Assembly: GCF_014635905.1 (NCBI RefSeq)
Contig: NZ_BMDS01000012.1
Location: forward strand, 1 to 32,646
From: Limosilactobacillus caviae
Lineage (GTDB): Bacteria; Bacillota; Bacilli; Lactobacillales; Lactobacillaceae
DNA length: 32,646 nt
Direction of reading: 5' to 3'
Part shown: positions 12,775-19,611 of the stretch, piece after piece
Layout: each line of letters begins with the position of its first letter
Position numbering within the stretch: the first letter of the stretch is position 1
Made by a program: the position numbers and the translations under genes
Notes under the pieces: model-generated
Databases searched by the model: none
The model's input: the letters and a program-made list of their open reading frames with translations, nothing else
What the model was told of the DNA's origin: nothing

Positions 12775-12986
12775 AATTAACTGAAAAGCAAAAGAATTGT
12801 CCGTACTGTCACGGTAAGAAAGACATAATTAATACTTTGCACTATGGCGGTTTAGGGAGCGTGCTGGGTCAAGTTGTTCATATTGAAGGTGACAGGCTAG
12901 TCGTTGAAGAAGAAACAATTGAGTCTAAAAAGATTAATTGGTGTCCGATGTGCAAGCGACCACTGAACGAGGAGGAAGAACAATGA
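12771..12986 (+). CDS. Zinc-ribbon protein (71 aa)
   Basis: A 71-aa protein with a split zinc ribbon: CPYCHGKK near residue 10 and CPMCKRPL near residue 58, two CxxC knuckles flanking a beta region. Such small zinc ribbons are common in phage middle operons; a similar gene lies at 13982-14209. AAGGAG precedes the ATG. DNA, RNA or protein partner unknown. Confidence 0.75.
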   Translation: MKLTEKQKNCPYCHGKKDIINTLHYGGLGSVLGQVVHIEGDRLVVEEETIESKKINWCPMCKRPLNEEEEQ

Positions 12987-13177
12987 AAGTACATTATATT
13001 CATGCAACTGATCCAGAAGAATTTGACAAAAACGTAAATGAATTCATTAAGGATAAGAAAGTAATTGATATTAAGCCTTATCCTATGGTGGATACTAATT
13101 CCGATGCTAATTACACTAACCCCGGATTTAGCCTGTATTATCTTGATTGCGTTGTTATGTATGAGGAGGAAGACTAA
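12983..13177 (+). CDS. Cse60-like small protein
   Basis: A 64-aa protein starting KVHYIHATDPEEFDKNVNEFI, resembling the small Cse60 group seen in Bacillus and many Firmicutes phages (an ATxxEEFxxxVNxFI start followed by a conserved beta-strand half). GGAGGAAGAACA gives a good RBS for the ATG at 12983. It overlaps both neighbours. Molecular role unknown. Confidence 0.6.
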   Translation: MKVHYIHATDPEEFDKNVNEFIKDKKVIDIKPYPMVDTNSDANYTNPGFSLYYLDCVVMYEEED

Positions 13178-13413
13178 TGCTACACAAATACAGAAAAACA
13201 GCCTTAATCGAAGCTGAACAGTTCGATGGTTCTGATGAAATGATAAGAAAGTATCACATTAAGTACTATTCTCCAGGTGATGAATATAGTTTTTACACAA
13301 AAGAGGGAGCTTCGATATTAAATATAGGCGATTGGATTGCTACTGGAATTGATGGTGAACACTGGAGAATTGAACCAGATATATTTAAACGGACTTATGA
13401 GAGGGTTAATTAA
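13177..13413 (+). CDS. Conserved phage protein, YRKxxxIEAxQ type
   Basis: A 78-aa protein with the layout of a widespread phage family: basic start (HKYRKTALIEAEQFDG), central GD(W) element (NIGDWIATGIDGEHW) and closing PDIFKRTYERV. It starts and ends with one-base overlaps with its neighbours. The family is frequent in siphophage middle regions without assigned function. Confidence 0.75.
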   Translation: MLHKYRKTALIEAEQFDGSDEMIRKYHIKYYSPGDEYSFYTKEGASILNIGDWIATGIDGEHWRIEPDIFKRTYERVN

Positions 13414-13985
13414 TGGAAATTAAATGTGGTAACCAAAAAATGGAAGCTTATCCAGTGGAGCCATTCGTTTATGAAGTGGTAGCTGATGGTAAGAAAGAAT
13501 TTTATCAAGCAGCATGGGATGCCTTTAGATCTGATTTGCATATGAAAAATGCGACAGCAAAAATTATTAAAATACCGGTTACTCCAATGAGTGATTATGA
13601 GATCGAGACAGAGCGACTCTATTTTGAATTAGGAGATTTAAGGGACTATCCGCATGTAGAAGAATTTAAGAACGATAAGCCAAAAGAAACTAAGCCAAAG
13701 TTCAAAATTACATTTAGCAAAATGATGGATATCTTAACAATAGCTTGGGTAATTTGTATGACTATATTATTAATTACATTAATAATTTCAAACGGGGGGA
13801 TAATTAAGATGACATTTGAAGAAGCATTAAAGCACGAAGAAAATAATGCACCAGTAACTTATAACGATCAGAAATATTATGTAGTTGGTCATAATGCACT
13901 AAATCAGACTTTAACAATTAGAAAGCTGAGCAGTAATCCATTCTTTACTGTTTCAGTTGAAGCTAAACCGGAGGAATTATCATGA
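13413..13985 (+). CDS. Unknown protein, probably two genes fused at a G6 tract
   Basis: One 190-aa frame with two unlike halves. Residues 1-128 end in a transmembrane helix (about 108-127, ILTIAWVICMTILLITLIIS) after a polar domain with PVEPFVYEVVADGKKEFYQAAWDAF. Residues 133-190 (TFEEALKHEENNAPVTYNDQ...) look like a separate 58-aa protein starting at an ATG at 13809 preceded by a G-rich RBS. The join lies at six G residues (13794-13799); one G less or more gives an immediate stop (TAA). A homopolymer indel has probably merged two genes. No family recognised for either half. Confidence 0.55.
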   Translation: MEIKCGNQKMEAYPVEPFVYEVVADGKKEFYQAAWDAFRSDLHMKNATAKIIKIPVTPMSDYEIETERLYFELGDLRDYPHVEEFKNDKPKETKPKFKITFSKMMDILTIAWVICMTILLITLIISNGGIIKMTFEEALKHEENNAPVTYNDQKYYVVGHNALNQTLTIRKLSSNPFFTVSVEAKPEELS

Positions 13986-14209
13986 GTATTAAAATTAATG
14001 CCCAGACAGTGGTATTTAAAGGCCGTTCGTTTGTTGAAAATTCTATACAAGAAAATTGTGAATATTGCCATGCACCGTTTAAGACAATCATGGTGACTAA
14101 ATCAGTTAAAAATACTGGTGTAGTGGGGTCAGTTAAAAGTGAAATCCCTATTGAAGTTAGTGGGGAATACTTTAATTACTGTCCTAAGTGTCGACGGAGG
14201 TTAAATTAA
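13982..14209 (+). CDS. Zinc-ribbon protein (75 aa)
   Basis: A 75-aa protein with CEYC near residue 27 and CPKC near residue 68 flanking a basic beta region, the same plan as 12771-12986. CGGAGG precedes the ATG, which overlaps the previous stop by four bases. Role unknown. Confidence 0.72.
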   Translation: MSIKINAQTVVFKGRSFVENSIQENCEYCHAPFKTIMVTKSVKNTGVVGSVKSEIPIEVSGEYFNYCPKCRRRLN

Positions 14210-14277
14210 TGTTATTTTTAATATTATTACTTGCTGTTTTCGTGTTTGGGTTCCTTCTTGGTAAGAAAAATCCATAA
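14209..14277 (+). CDS. Tiny membrane peptide (22 aa)
   Basis: A 22-aa frame that is almost wholly one hydrophobic helix (LFLILLLAVFVFGFLLG) ending GKKNP. CGGAGG lies nine bases before the ATG, which overlaps the previous stop. Just after its stop is a minus-strand terminator, the end of a candidate antisense RNA. Size and topology are like small membrane toxins or phage membrane peptides; identity unknown. Confidence 0.5.
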   Translation: MLFLILLLAVFVFGFLLGKKNP

Positions 14278-14326
14278 TAAAAAGGACCCACCATGTATGA
14301 TGCGTCCTCGCTTGAAAATATTAACC
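14278..14326 (-). ncRNA. Candidate ~50-nt minus-strand RNA
   Basis: An extended -10 promoter (TGCTATAAT, minus strand) predicts a start near 14326 and a hairpin plus T5 ends the unit just after the 22-aa peptide gene. The unit has the same layout as the one at 5358-5443. It has no ORF and lies antisense to the leader of arpU. Promoter and hairpin are seen; the RNA is inferred, and the stem is weaker than the first. Confidence 0.35.
14279..14308 (-). terminator. Minus-strand intrinsic terminator before arpU
   Basis: On the minus strand AGGAC (14308-14304) pairs with GTCCT (14287-14283), with a further inner pair or two across a C-C mismatch, and T5 follows directly. The T-tract is only on the minus strand. 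Moderate stem. Confidence 0.5.
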
Positions 14327-14332
14327 TTAATT

Positions 14333-14341
14333 ATTATAGCA
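14333..14341 (-). promoter_or_regulatory. Extended -10 promoter on the minus strand
   Basis: TGCTATAAT (14341-14333 on the minus strand) is a perfect extended -10 element. A TTGCAT hexamer is 20 bp upstream, too far for a normal -35, but extended -10 promoters need none. Confidence 0.4.
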
Positions 14342-14358
14342 GATAGCGGGGGTACATC

Positions 14359-14817
14359 ATGCAAACAGATTTGAACTTAGATATAGATTGTTTGAAAACT
14401 GCACGGAAGGTTACTGAGTTTCTGGAAAAAAAGCTGGATCGCTATCTAGCTTTATCCGGGAAACAACGATTTGATTTGAAGTCACCTGGAATGGACGGAA
14501 TGCCTAAAGCACCTAGTTACGGTAACGGGAGCGAAAACCGAATGCTAAATATTTGGCTTGCAGAAGAAGTAGTCGATTGTGTGGGCTGTGCAATGCGTAA
14601 CATGACAAAGGAATCGCAACGGATATTGTTAAGTCGTTATTCAGATCAGATGTTGACGTATAACATTGCCAGGGAATTAAGCATTAGTTCATCAACATAT
14701 AGTCGAAAACAAGAAAAAGCGTTATGCGAATTTGCTGATCGTTTTGAATTCCAATTAGTTAAACATGGTATTCACACTGAAATAGATGACTTACATGTTT
14801 ATCCAGATGAGGAATGA
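14359..14817 (+). CDS. ArpU-family late transcriptional regulator
   Basis: A 152-aa protein of the ArpU/RinA-like family that turns on packaging and lysis genes in Gram-positive siphophages. The C-terminal half has a sigma-70 region 4-like helix-turn-helix (LSRYSDQMLTYNIARELSISSSTYSRKQEKALCEFA), and the middle part MLNIWLAEEVVDCVGCAMRNM is family-typical. It is the last gene of the early/middle operon and is followed by a terminator at 14964-14996, with the late genes beyond, which fits its role as late switch. Confidence 0.88.
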   Translation: MQTDLNLDIDCLKTARKVTEFLEKKLDRYLALSGKQRFDLKSPGMDGMPKAPSYGNGSENRMLNIWLAEEVVDCVGCAMRNMTKESQRILLSRYSDQMLTYNIARELSISSSTYSRKQEKALCEFADRFEFQLVKHGIHTEIDDLHVYPDEE

Positions 14818-14873
14818 TAAATTGATGGGCGATTGTTGAATGAGCAATCCTTGATAAAAATGTGATAATGATA

Positions 14874-14901
14874 TTGTCGAATAATTCGATATTCATATAA
14901 T
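14874..14901 (+). promoter_or_regulatory. Candidate late or small-RNA promoter with palindrome
   Basis: TTGTCG (14874-14879), 16 bp, perfect TATAAT (14896-14901). The palindrome TCGAA-TAA-TTCGA (14877-14889) fills the spacer, an obvious place for a regulator such as ArpU. About 60 bases downstream lies a terminator, so the direct product is a short leader RNA unless the terminator is overcome. Confidence 0.45.
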
Positions 14902-14929
14902 AAACTTTCAAAATTATTTGTCCGCAACG

Positions 14930-14952
14930 ACGTTAAACTAGATTTCTAACGT
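14930..14952. repeat. Inverted repeat ACGTTA-N11-TAACGT
   Basis: ACGTTA (14930-14935) and TAACGT (14947-14952) are perfect inverses separated by 11 bp, in the untranslated stretch between arpU and the terminator. It is either a stem in the short RNA or a protein-binding site. The stretch 14818-15037 otherwise contains only the promoter candidate and the terminator listed here. Confidence 0.4.
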
Positions 14953-14963
14953 AGTATTTAATC

Positions 14964-14996
14964 AAGGATGACATTGCGATCATCCTTATTTTTTTC
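14964..14996 (+). terminator. Intrinsic terminator after the early/middle operon
   Basis: AAGGATGA (14964-14971) pairs perfectly with TCATCCTT (14980-14987) around an 8-nt loop, followed by ATTTTTTT. It separates the middle operon from the gene at 15038. Confidence 0.9.
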
Positions 14997-15037
14997 TAAT
15001 ATATATAGATATATTACTATGTTAGGAAGTTGTTTTT

Positions 15038-15952
15038 ATGAGTAAAAAGAAAGATCAAGGCGTTACAGGAAGTCAAACGGTGACTTTTAGAGTTTCCGGT
15101 AATGAGATGACCAAAAAGATTGGTTACAATTTAGACTATGTTATTGAAGCTTTTTCTAATGCTGATAATTTAATAAAGAAAACGTATCTAGCATTAAACG
15201 ACAAAGAAAGATTTATGGAACACGATGCTGAAAAGCTAACGGTCAGACTTACAGAAGTCAAGGAAGGATCTTTACTTTCGGAATTGTGTATACATTACCA
15301 ATCTATAATTGCTCCTGCAATGCCATTTATTATAAGTAATCAAGATTTTATTATGGAAACTATAAAAGATTCTTATGAATTTCTCAAAGCAAAAATAAGT
15401 GCAAAAAAGGAAGGAAAAACTGTGGATGTTATTCAAAAAGCAGGCACAAGCGGAATAAACATTAACAATAATACTGGTACAGTAGTAATCACAACCCCAC
15501 AAGGCCTTCCCAATGTTGCCGATAAATTAAATACACCTCTTACTGAATTAGCGCAAAGTGTAGATGGCAAAAAAATAACAGGAATTGAAATAGGGGCTCA
15601 GGATACGAAATCAGCAAATATTCGGCTAGATGCAAAAGATAAAGATATATTTGGTGGAACAACAGTAACTACAGATGATGAATTCCAATTTTCCGGGAAA
15701 ATAATTTCTGGTAATTACGAAACTAATCGAGGACGCATTGAAATTTCCAGCAGTGAACATGATGATTTAGAAGCTGGTCAAACATATTCAGTAGAAATTA
15801 ATCCTGAATTGCATGCAGAAGAAACTTGGAAAGAAATGTTTCTTACAGATCGTCCATACTATGGCAAATGTACATATCAAAGAAATCAAGAGGGGACTTT
15901 CAAGGTCCAAAAGTTAATAATTACGGATTGGGATGAAAGTCAATGGAAATAA
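15038..15952 (+). CDS. Unknown 304-aa protein, moron-like cargo gene
   Basis: A 304-aa soluble protein between the late regulator and the terminase, where phages carry cargo. Residues 9-105 look like an alpha/beta domain (TVTFRVSGNEMTKKIG..., ...LTVRLTEVKEGSLLSELCIHY), about 140-155 is a beta element (GININNNTGTVVITTP), and 165-304 is a beta-rich domain ending in KVQKLIITDWDESQWK. No signal or membrane helix. AGGAAG precedes the ATG. Terminators lie on both sides (14964-14996 and 15957-15988), and the gene is visibly more AT-rich than its neighbours, the marks of a moron. The fold vaguely recalls DUF7946-type proteins; that is a weak impression. Confidence 0.75.
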   Translation: MSKKKDQGVTGSQTVTFRVSGNEMTKKIGYNLDYVIEAFSNADNLIKKTYLALNDKERFMEHDAEKLTVRLTEVKEGSLLSELCIHYQSIIAPAMPFIISNQDFIMETIKDSYEFLKAKISAKKEGKTVDVIQKAGTSGININNNTGTVVITTPQGLPNVADKLNTPLTELAQSVDGKKITGIEIGAQDTKSANIRLDAKDKDIFGGTTVTTDDEFQFSGKIISGNYETNRGRIEISSSEHDDLEAGQTYSVEINPELHAEETWKEMFLTDRPYYGKCTYQRNQEGTFKVQKLIITDWDESQWK

Positions 15953-15956
15953 ATAG

Positions 15957-15988
15957 AAAGTCAGTTTAATCGCTGGCTTTTTATTTTT
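15957..15988 (+). terminator. Intrinsic terminator after the moron gene
   Basis: AAAGTCAG (15957-15964) pairs with CTGGCTTT (15973-15980), one T-G, 8-nt loop, followed by TTATTTTT. It ends seven bases before the GTG that overlaps the terS Shine-Dalgarno, so late transcription must start between, or read through under ArpU control. Confidence 0.8.
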
Positions 15989-16003
15989 AAGGAGGTGAGT
16001 AGT

Positions 16004-16429
16004 ATTACTCAAAAATTAACACAGAAGCAAAAACGATTTGTCGATGAGTACATTATTTCGGGTAATGCTACTCAGGCGGCAATTAAGGCTGGATATTCTA
16101 AGAAGACAGCTGCAGTTACAGCAACCGAAAACCTAAGAAAACCTAATATTAAAGCTGCTATCGAAAAGCGCAACGAAGAAATCAAGTCCGAAAAGACTGC
16201 AGACATGACCGAAGTGATGGAGTATCTTACTTCGGTTATGCGTGGTGAGCAAACAGAATCAGTTGCTACTGCTAAGGGCGTTTATGAAGACGTTGAAGTG
16301 TCGGCAAAAGATCGCATTAAAGCGGCGGAATTAATCGGTAAGCGTCACGGCGCATGGACTGATAAAAAAGTTATTTCTGGTGATGTTCAGATTGATGTGG
16401 GAATGGGGGATTATGATGACGAGGAGTGA
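16004..16429 (+). CDS. terS: Terminase small subunit, probable ATT start
   Basis: A 141-aa DNA-packaging protein that recognises the phage pac/cos DNA. It has the N-terminal LTQKQKRFVDEYIISGNATQAAIKAGYSKKTA helix-turn-helix of Terminase_2 small subunits and a C-terminal part with RIKAAELIGKRHGAWTDK and an acidic end. No ATG/GTG/TTG is spaced properly: a GTG at 15995 is part of the Shine-Dalgarno AAGGAGGTGA. ATT at 16004, eight bases after GGAGG, gives the family-typical (M)TQKLTQKQKRF start. The gene overlaps the HNH gene by 14 bases. Confidence 0.9.
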   Translation: MTQKLTQKQKRFVDEYIISGNATQAAIKAGYSKKTAAVTATENLRKPNIKAAIEKRNEEIKSEKTADMTEVMEYLTSVMRGEQTESVATAKGVYEDVEVSAKDRIKAAELIGKRHGAWTDKKVISGDVQIDVGMGDYDDEE

Positions 16430-16946
16430 AGAACAATGGAGAAAAATCAAAGATCATCCTCATTACTTGGTTAGCAATAAAGGTAATGTTTACAGTGAGT
16501 ATAAAGGCGGCTTGCTTAAACAGATGAAAGATGCTTATGGATATTCTCAGGTTAATTTAAACCGCCGCTCCAAGAAGGTGCATCGTTTAGTAGCGGAGGC
16601 TTTTATCCCAAACCCAGACAAATTGCCTGAAGTTAATCATAAAGACGAAGATAAAAATAATAACCAGGTGGATAACTTGGAATGGTGTACTAGCAAGTAC
16701 AACATGAATTATGGCGACGTGGAGAAAAGGTCAATTCTTTCACAACAAAGCCATAGCACTTGGAAAATCTATCAATATGATTTAAACGGTAATTTGGTAA
16801 AAGTATGGAATTCAGCGAGAGAAGCCGACAGACATGGATTCAACCGTAGAAGTGTGTATCGCTGTTGTGATGGGGAAATAAAATCTTTCAAAGGATACAT
16901 ATGGTCAAGACAAAAGAAGGTGATAGTATGCCAAACATCAAATTAA
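16416..16946 (+). CDS. NUMOD4/HNH/NUMOD1 homing endonuclease between terS and terL
   Basis: A 176-aa free-standing homing endonuclease. NUMOD4 spans about 6-28 (EEQWRKIKDHPHYLVSNKG), the HNH core about 55-92 (HRLVAEAFIPNP, VNHKDEDKNNNQVDNLEWCT, with H75), and NUMOD1 about 118-153 (YQYDLNGNLVKVWNSAREAD). It overlaps the terS end and the terL start, so it has spliced itself neatly between the two packaging genes. HNH proteins near terminases can assist cos packaging, but the NUMOD modules favour a homing parasite. The start among ATG codons at 16413/16416 is uncertain. Confidence 0.9.
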   Translation: MTRSEEQWRKIKDHPHYLVSNKGNVYSEYKGGLLKQMKDAYGYSQVNLNRRSKKVHRLVAEAFIPNPDKLPEVNHKDEDKNNNQVDNLEWCTSKYNMNYGDVEKRSILSQQSHSTWKIYQYDLNGNLVKVWNSAREADRHGFNRRSVYRCCDGEIKSFKGYIWSRQKKVIVCQTSN

Positions 16947-18207
16947 ATTTTCCAAAACCGGCTAAAGTATTCAATAAGCAAATTTTTGATAACTTGTTTG
17001 ATTACGGTCATTTCGTTGAGGTTTGGTACTGACTTATGGCGGTGCATCTTCTGGTAAATCTCATGGTGTGGTACAGAAAGTTGTACTTAAATCATTGCAA
17101 CACTGGAAACATCCCCGTAAAGTGCTATGGCTTCGGAAAGTTGATCGAACAATTCAAGAATCTATCTTTGCTGACGTAATTGACTGTCTATCAAATTGGC
17201 AGTTGTTACCGTTGTGCAGAGTAAATAAATCAAACCGTACTATTCATTTACCGAATGGTGCGGTTTTTCTATTTAAAGGAATGGATGATCCGGAAAAGAT
17301 TAAGTCGATTAAAGGATTGTCTGATGTTGTCATGGAGGAAGCGTCTGAGTTTAATCAAGATGATTTTACGCAGCTTACTCTTCGTCTACGTGAACCTAAG
17401 CATAAGAAACGGCAATTGTTCTGTATGTTTAATCCAGTTAGCAAATTGAACTGGACTTACAAGCAATGGTTTGACCCGAAAGCAAAGGTTAATCCGGAAC
17501 GAGTATCAATTCACCAATCAACTTACAAGGATAATCACTTCTTGGACGCTGATAACATTGCAACAATTGAGAACTTAAAACAAACCAACCCGGCATACTA
17601 TAAGATCTATACACTTGGCGAGTTTGCTACATTGGATAAGCTGGTTTTTCCTACCTTTACTAAACGTCGATTATATCCGGAAGAACCACAGTTGCGTGAT
17701 TTGCCTGATTTGTTTGGCTTGGACTTTGGTTACAGCAATGATCCATCTGCTTTTACTCATTCCAAGATTGATATGAAAAATAAACGTTTCTATGTTCTTG
17801 AAGAATACGTCAAAAAAGGAATGCTCAATAATGAAATAGCCAATGTAATTAAACAAATGGGTTATACCAAAGAAGTTATTACGGCTGATGCAGCAGAACC
17901 AAAATCAATTGCTGAATTAAAGCGTGATGGGATATATCGTATTCGACCAGCGAAGAAAGGGCCGGACTCAATTATTCAGGGTATTCAGTTCTTACAGCAG
18001 TTTGAATGGATTGTTGATGATCGTTGTGTCAAAACAATTGAAGAATTAGAGAATTATACATATAAGAAAGACCGTAAGACTGGTGAATATATCAATGAAC
18101 CTGTTGATGCCTACAACCACTGCATTGATAGCTTGCGGTATGGTAGTGCTGAATTTAATGGGTTAGCTAGTCCTAAGGCAACGATATTAAAGAATATTTA
18201 TATTTGA
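16928..18207 (+). pseudogene. terL: Terminase large subunit (PBSX type), disrupted near the N terminus
   Basis: The packaging motor, in two frames. Frame one (from ATG 16928, GAAGGTGATAGT RBS) encodes MPNIKLNFPKPAKVF... up to ...FVEVWY and then TGA at 17030. Frame two resumes at GGC 17038 with GGASSGKS, the Walker A region; Walker B is SDVVMEEASEF and the nuclease residues lie in GLDFGYSNDPSA, ITADAAEPKS and NHCIDSLRYG. Eight extra bases (17030-17037) separate TAC from GGC; without them VEVWYGGASSGKS is restored. A TTG at 17023 could start a shortened protein, but with poor RBS spacing and no N-terminal adaptor. Otherwise the gene is complete. Confidence 0.85.
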
Positions 18208-18219
18208 GGTGGTGATTGA

Positions 18220-19611
18220 ATGGAAACAGTTAATGGTAAAGGACAAATTCTAGACGGTCATATTTTTATTTACCCAGCTGATGAAGAACGAGTAGACATT
18301 CATGACTTACAATCATTTATGCGGAGAAACATTCAGTATGCACAAGAGTACAAGCATAATATGCAGATGTATCTGGGTAATCATGATATTTTGAAACAGC
18401 AACGGCGGATGTATGGACCAGATAATCGACTAGTAGCAAACCTACCGCATTACATTGTTGACACATACAATGGTTTCTTTACTGGAATACCACCTAAGAT
18501 TAGTTTGGATGATGAAGCAAATAATAAAGCACTGCAACAGTGGAACGATACCAATTCACTTCAAGATAAATTATCAGAAATTAGCAAGCAAACGGATATC
18601 TACGGACGTTCGTTTGCTTTTGTTTATCAAGATGAAGCTTCCAACACTTGTGTTGCTTATGCTTCTCCAGTTGAAGCATTTATGATCTATGACGACACTG
18701 TAGCAAGAAAACCATTTGCTTTCGTACGGTACTGGAGAAATACAGAGAGCGGTCTTTGGTGCGGAACGATCTATTATGCTGATGGTATAGAAAACTTTGC
18801 AGGAACGTCCGTAGAAGATACAGAAACGCCTAATCCGTATTCAATGGTTCCAGCAGTAGAATTCTATGGTAATGAAGAGCGGCAGGGTGTCTTTGATAAC
18901 GTGAAAACATTGATTGATGCTTTAGATAAAGTACTTAGTCAAAAGGCAAACCAAGTGGAATACTTTGATAATGCTTATCTTAAAATTCTTGGCTTAGACT
19001 TAGATGAAGATGGGGATGGATTACCTGACGCCAATTTAATTGGTAATCAGATGATTTATTCTCCCAATGTGGATGCAAGCAATGCTGATGTTGGTTTTAT
19101 CAGTAAGCCAGATGGCGACAATATGCAAGAGCACATTATTGACCGGCTAGTTTCGATGATTTATCAGGTGTCAATGGTAGCTAATTTGAACGATGAAGCC
19201 TTTGCTGGTAATTCTTCGGGAGTGGCATTGCAATATAAACTCCTTCCCATGCGGAACATGGCAGCAAACAAAGAGCGGAAGTTCCGGCAAGCTCTCCGGA
19301 AACTATATCGGGTTATCTTTAGTGCTGGCAAAGTAACGAAAAGCAAAGAAGCTTGGCAAGATTTAGTCTTTGATTTTAAGCGTAATCTACCAATTAATAT
19401 GGCGGATGAAGCTGATACATTGCAGAAATTATCAGGGATTGTATCCAAAGAAACGGCATTCCGAAATAGTAGCTTAATTGATGATCCTAAGAAAGAAATT
19501 GAGCGAATGAAGAAGGAAAAACAGGAAGCAATGGAAGAAGCGTTGAAGTATGCTCCATCTGCTACTGATCAAATGAAGAATGCTGGTGATACCAATGACG
19601 ACGAAGAATAG
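18220..19611 (+). CDS. Portal protein (SPP1 gp6 type)
   Basis: A 463-aa portal that forms the dodecameric ring at the capsid vertex and binds the terminase. The SPP1-type signature runs through residues 60-130 (NLPHYIVDTYNGFFTGIPPKI, NSLQDKLSEISKQTDIYGRSFAFVY) and SVMIYQVSMV-like and SSGVALQYKLLPMRNMAANKERKF sections follow; the C terminus is charged and disordered. GAGGTGGTGATTGA precedes the ATG. It overlaps the minor head gene by 17 bases. Confidence 0.93.
   Translation: METVNGKGQILDGHIFIYPADEERVDIHDLQSFMRRNIQYAQEYKHNMQMYLGNHDILKQQRRMYGPDNRLVANLPHYIVDTYNGFFTGIPPKISLDDEANNKALQQWNDTNSLQDKLSEISKQTDIYGRSFAFVYQDEASNTCVAYASPVEAFMIYDDTVARKPFAFVRYWRNTESGLWCGTIYYADGIENFAGTSVEDTETPNPYSMVPAVEFYGNEERQGVFDNVKTLIDALDKVLSQKANQVEYFDNAYLKILGLDLDEDGDGLPDANLIGNQMIYSPNVDASNADVGFISKPDGDNMQEHIIDRLVSMIYQVSMVANLNDEAFAGNSSGVALQYKLLPMRNMAANKERKFRQALRKLYRVIFSAGKVTKSKEAWQDLVFDFKRNLPINMADEADTLQKLSGIVSKETAFRNSSLIDDPKKEIERMKKEKQEAMEEALKYAPSATDQMKNAGDTNDDEE

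Noticed and set aside
17021-17040. Programmed frameshift or intron in terL
   Set aside because: No slippery heptamer near the stop, and only eight bases separate the frames, too few for an intron.
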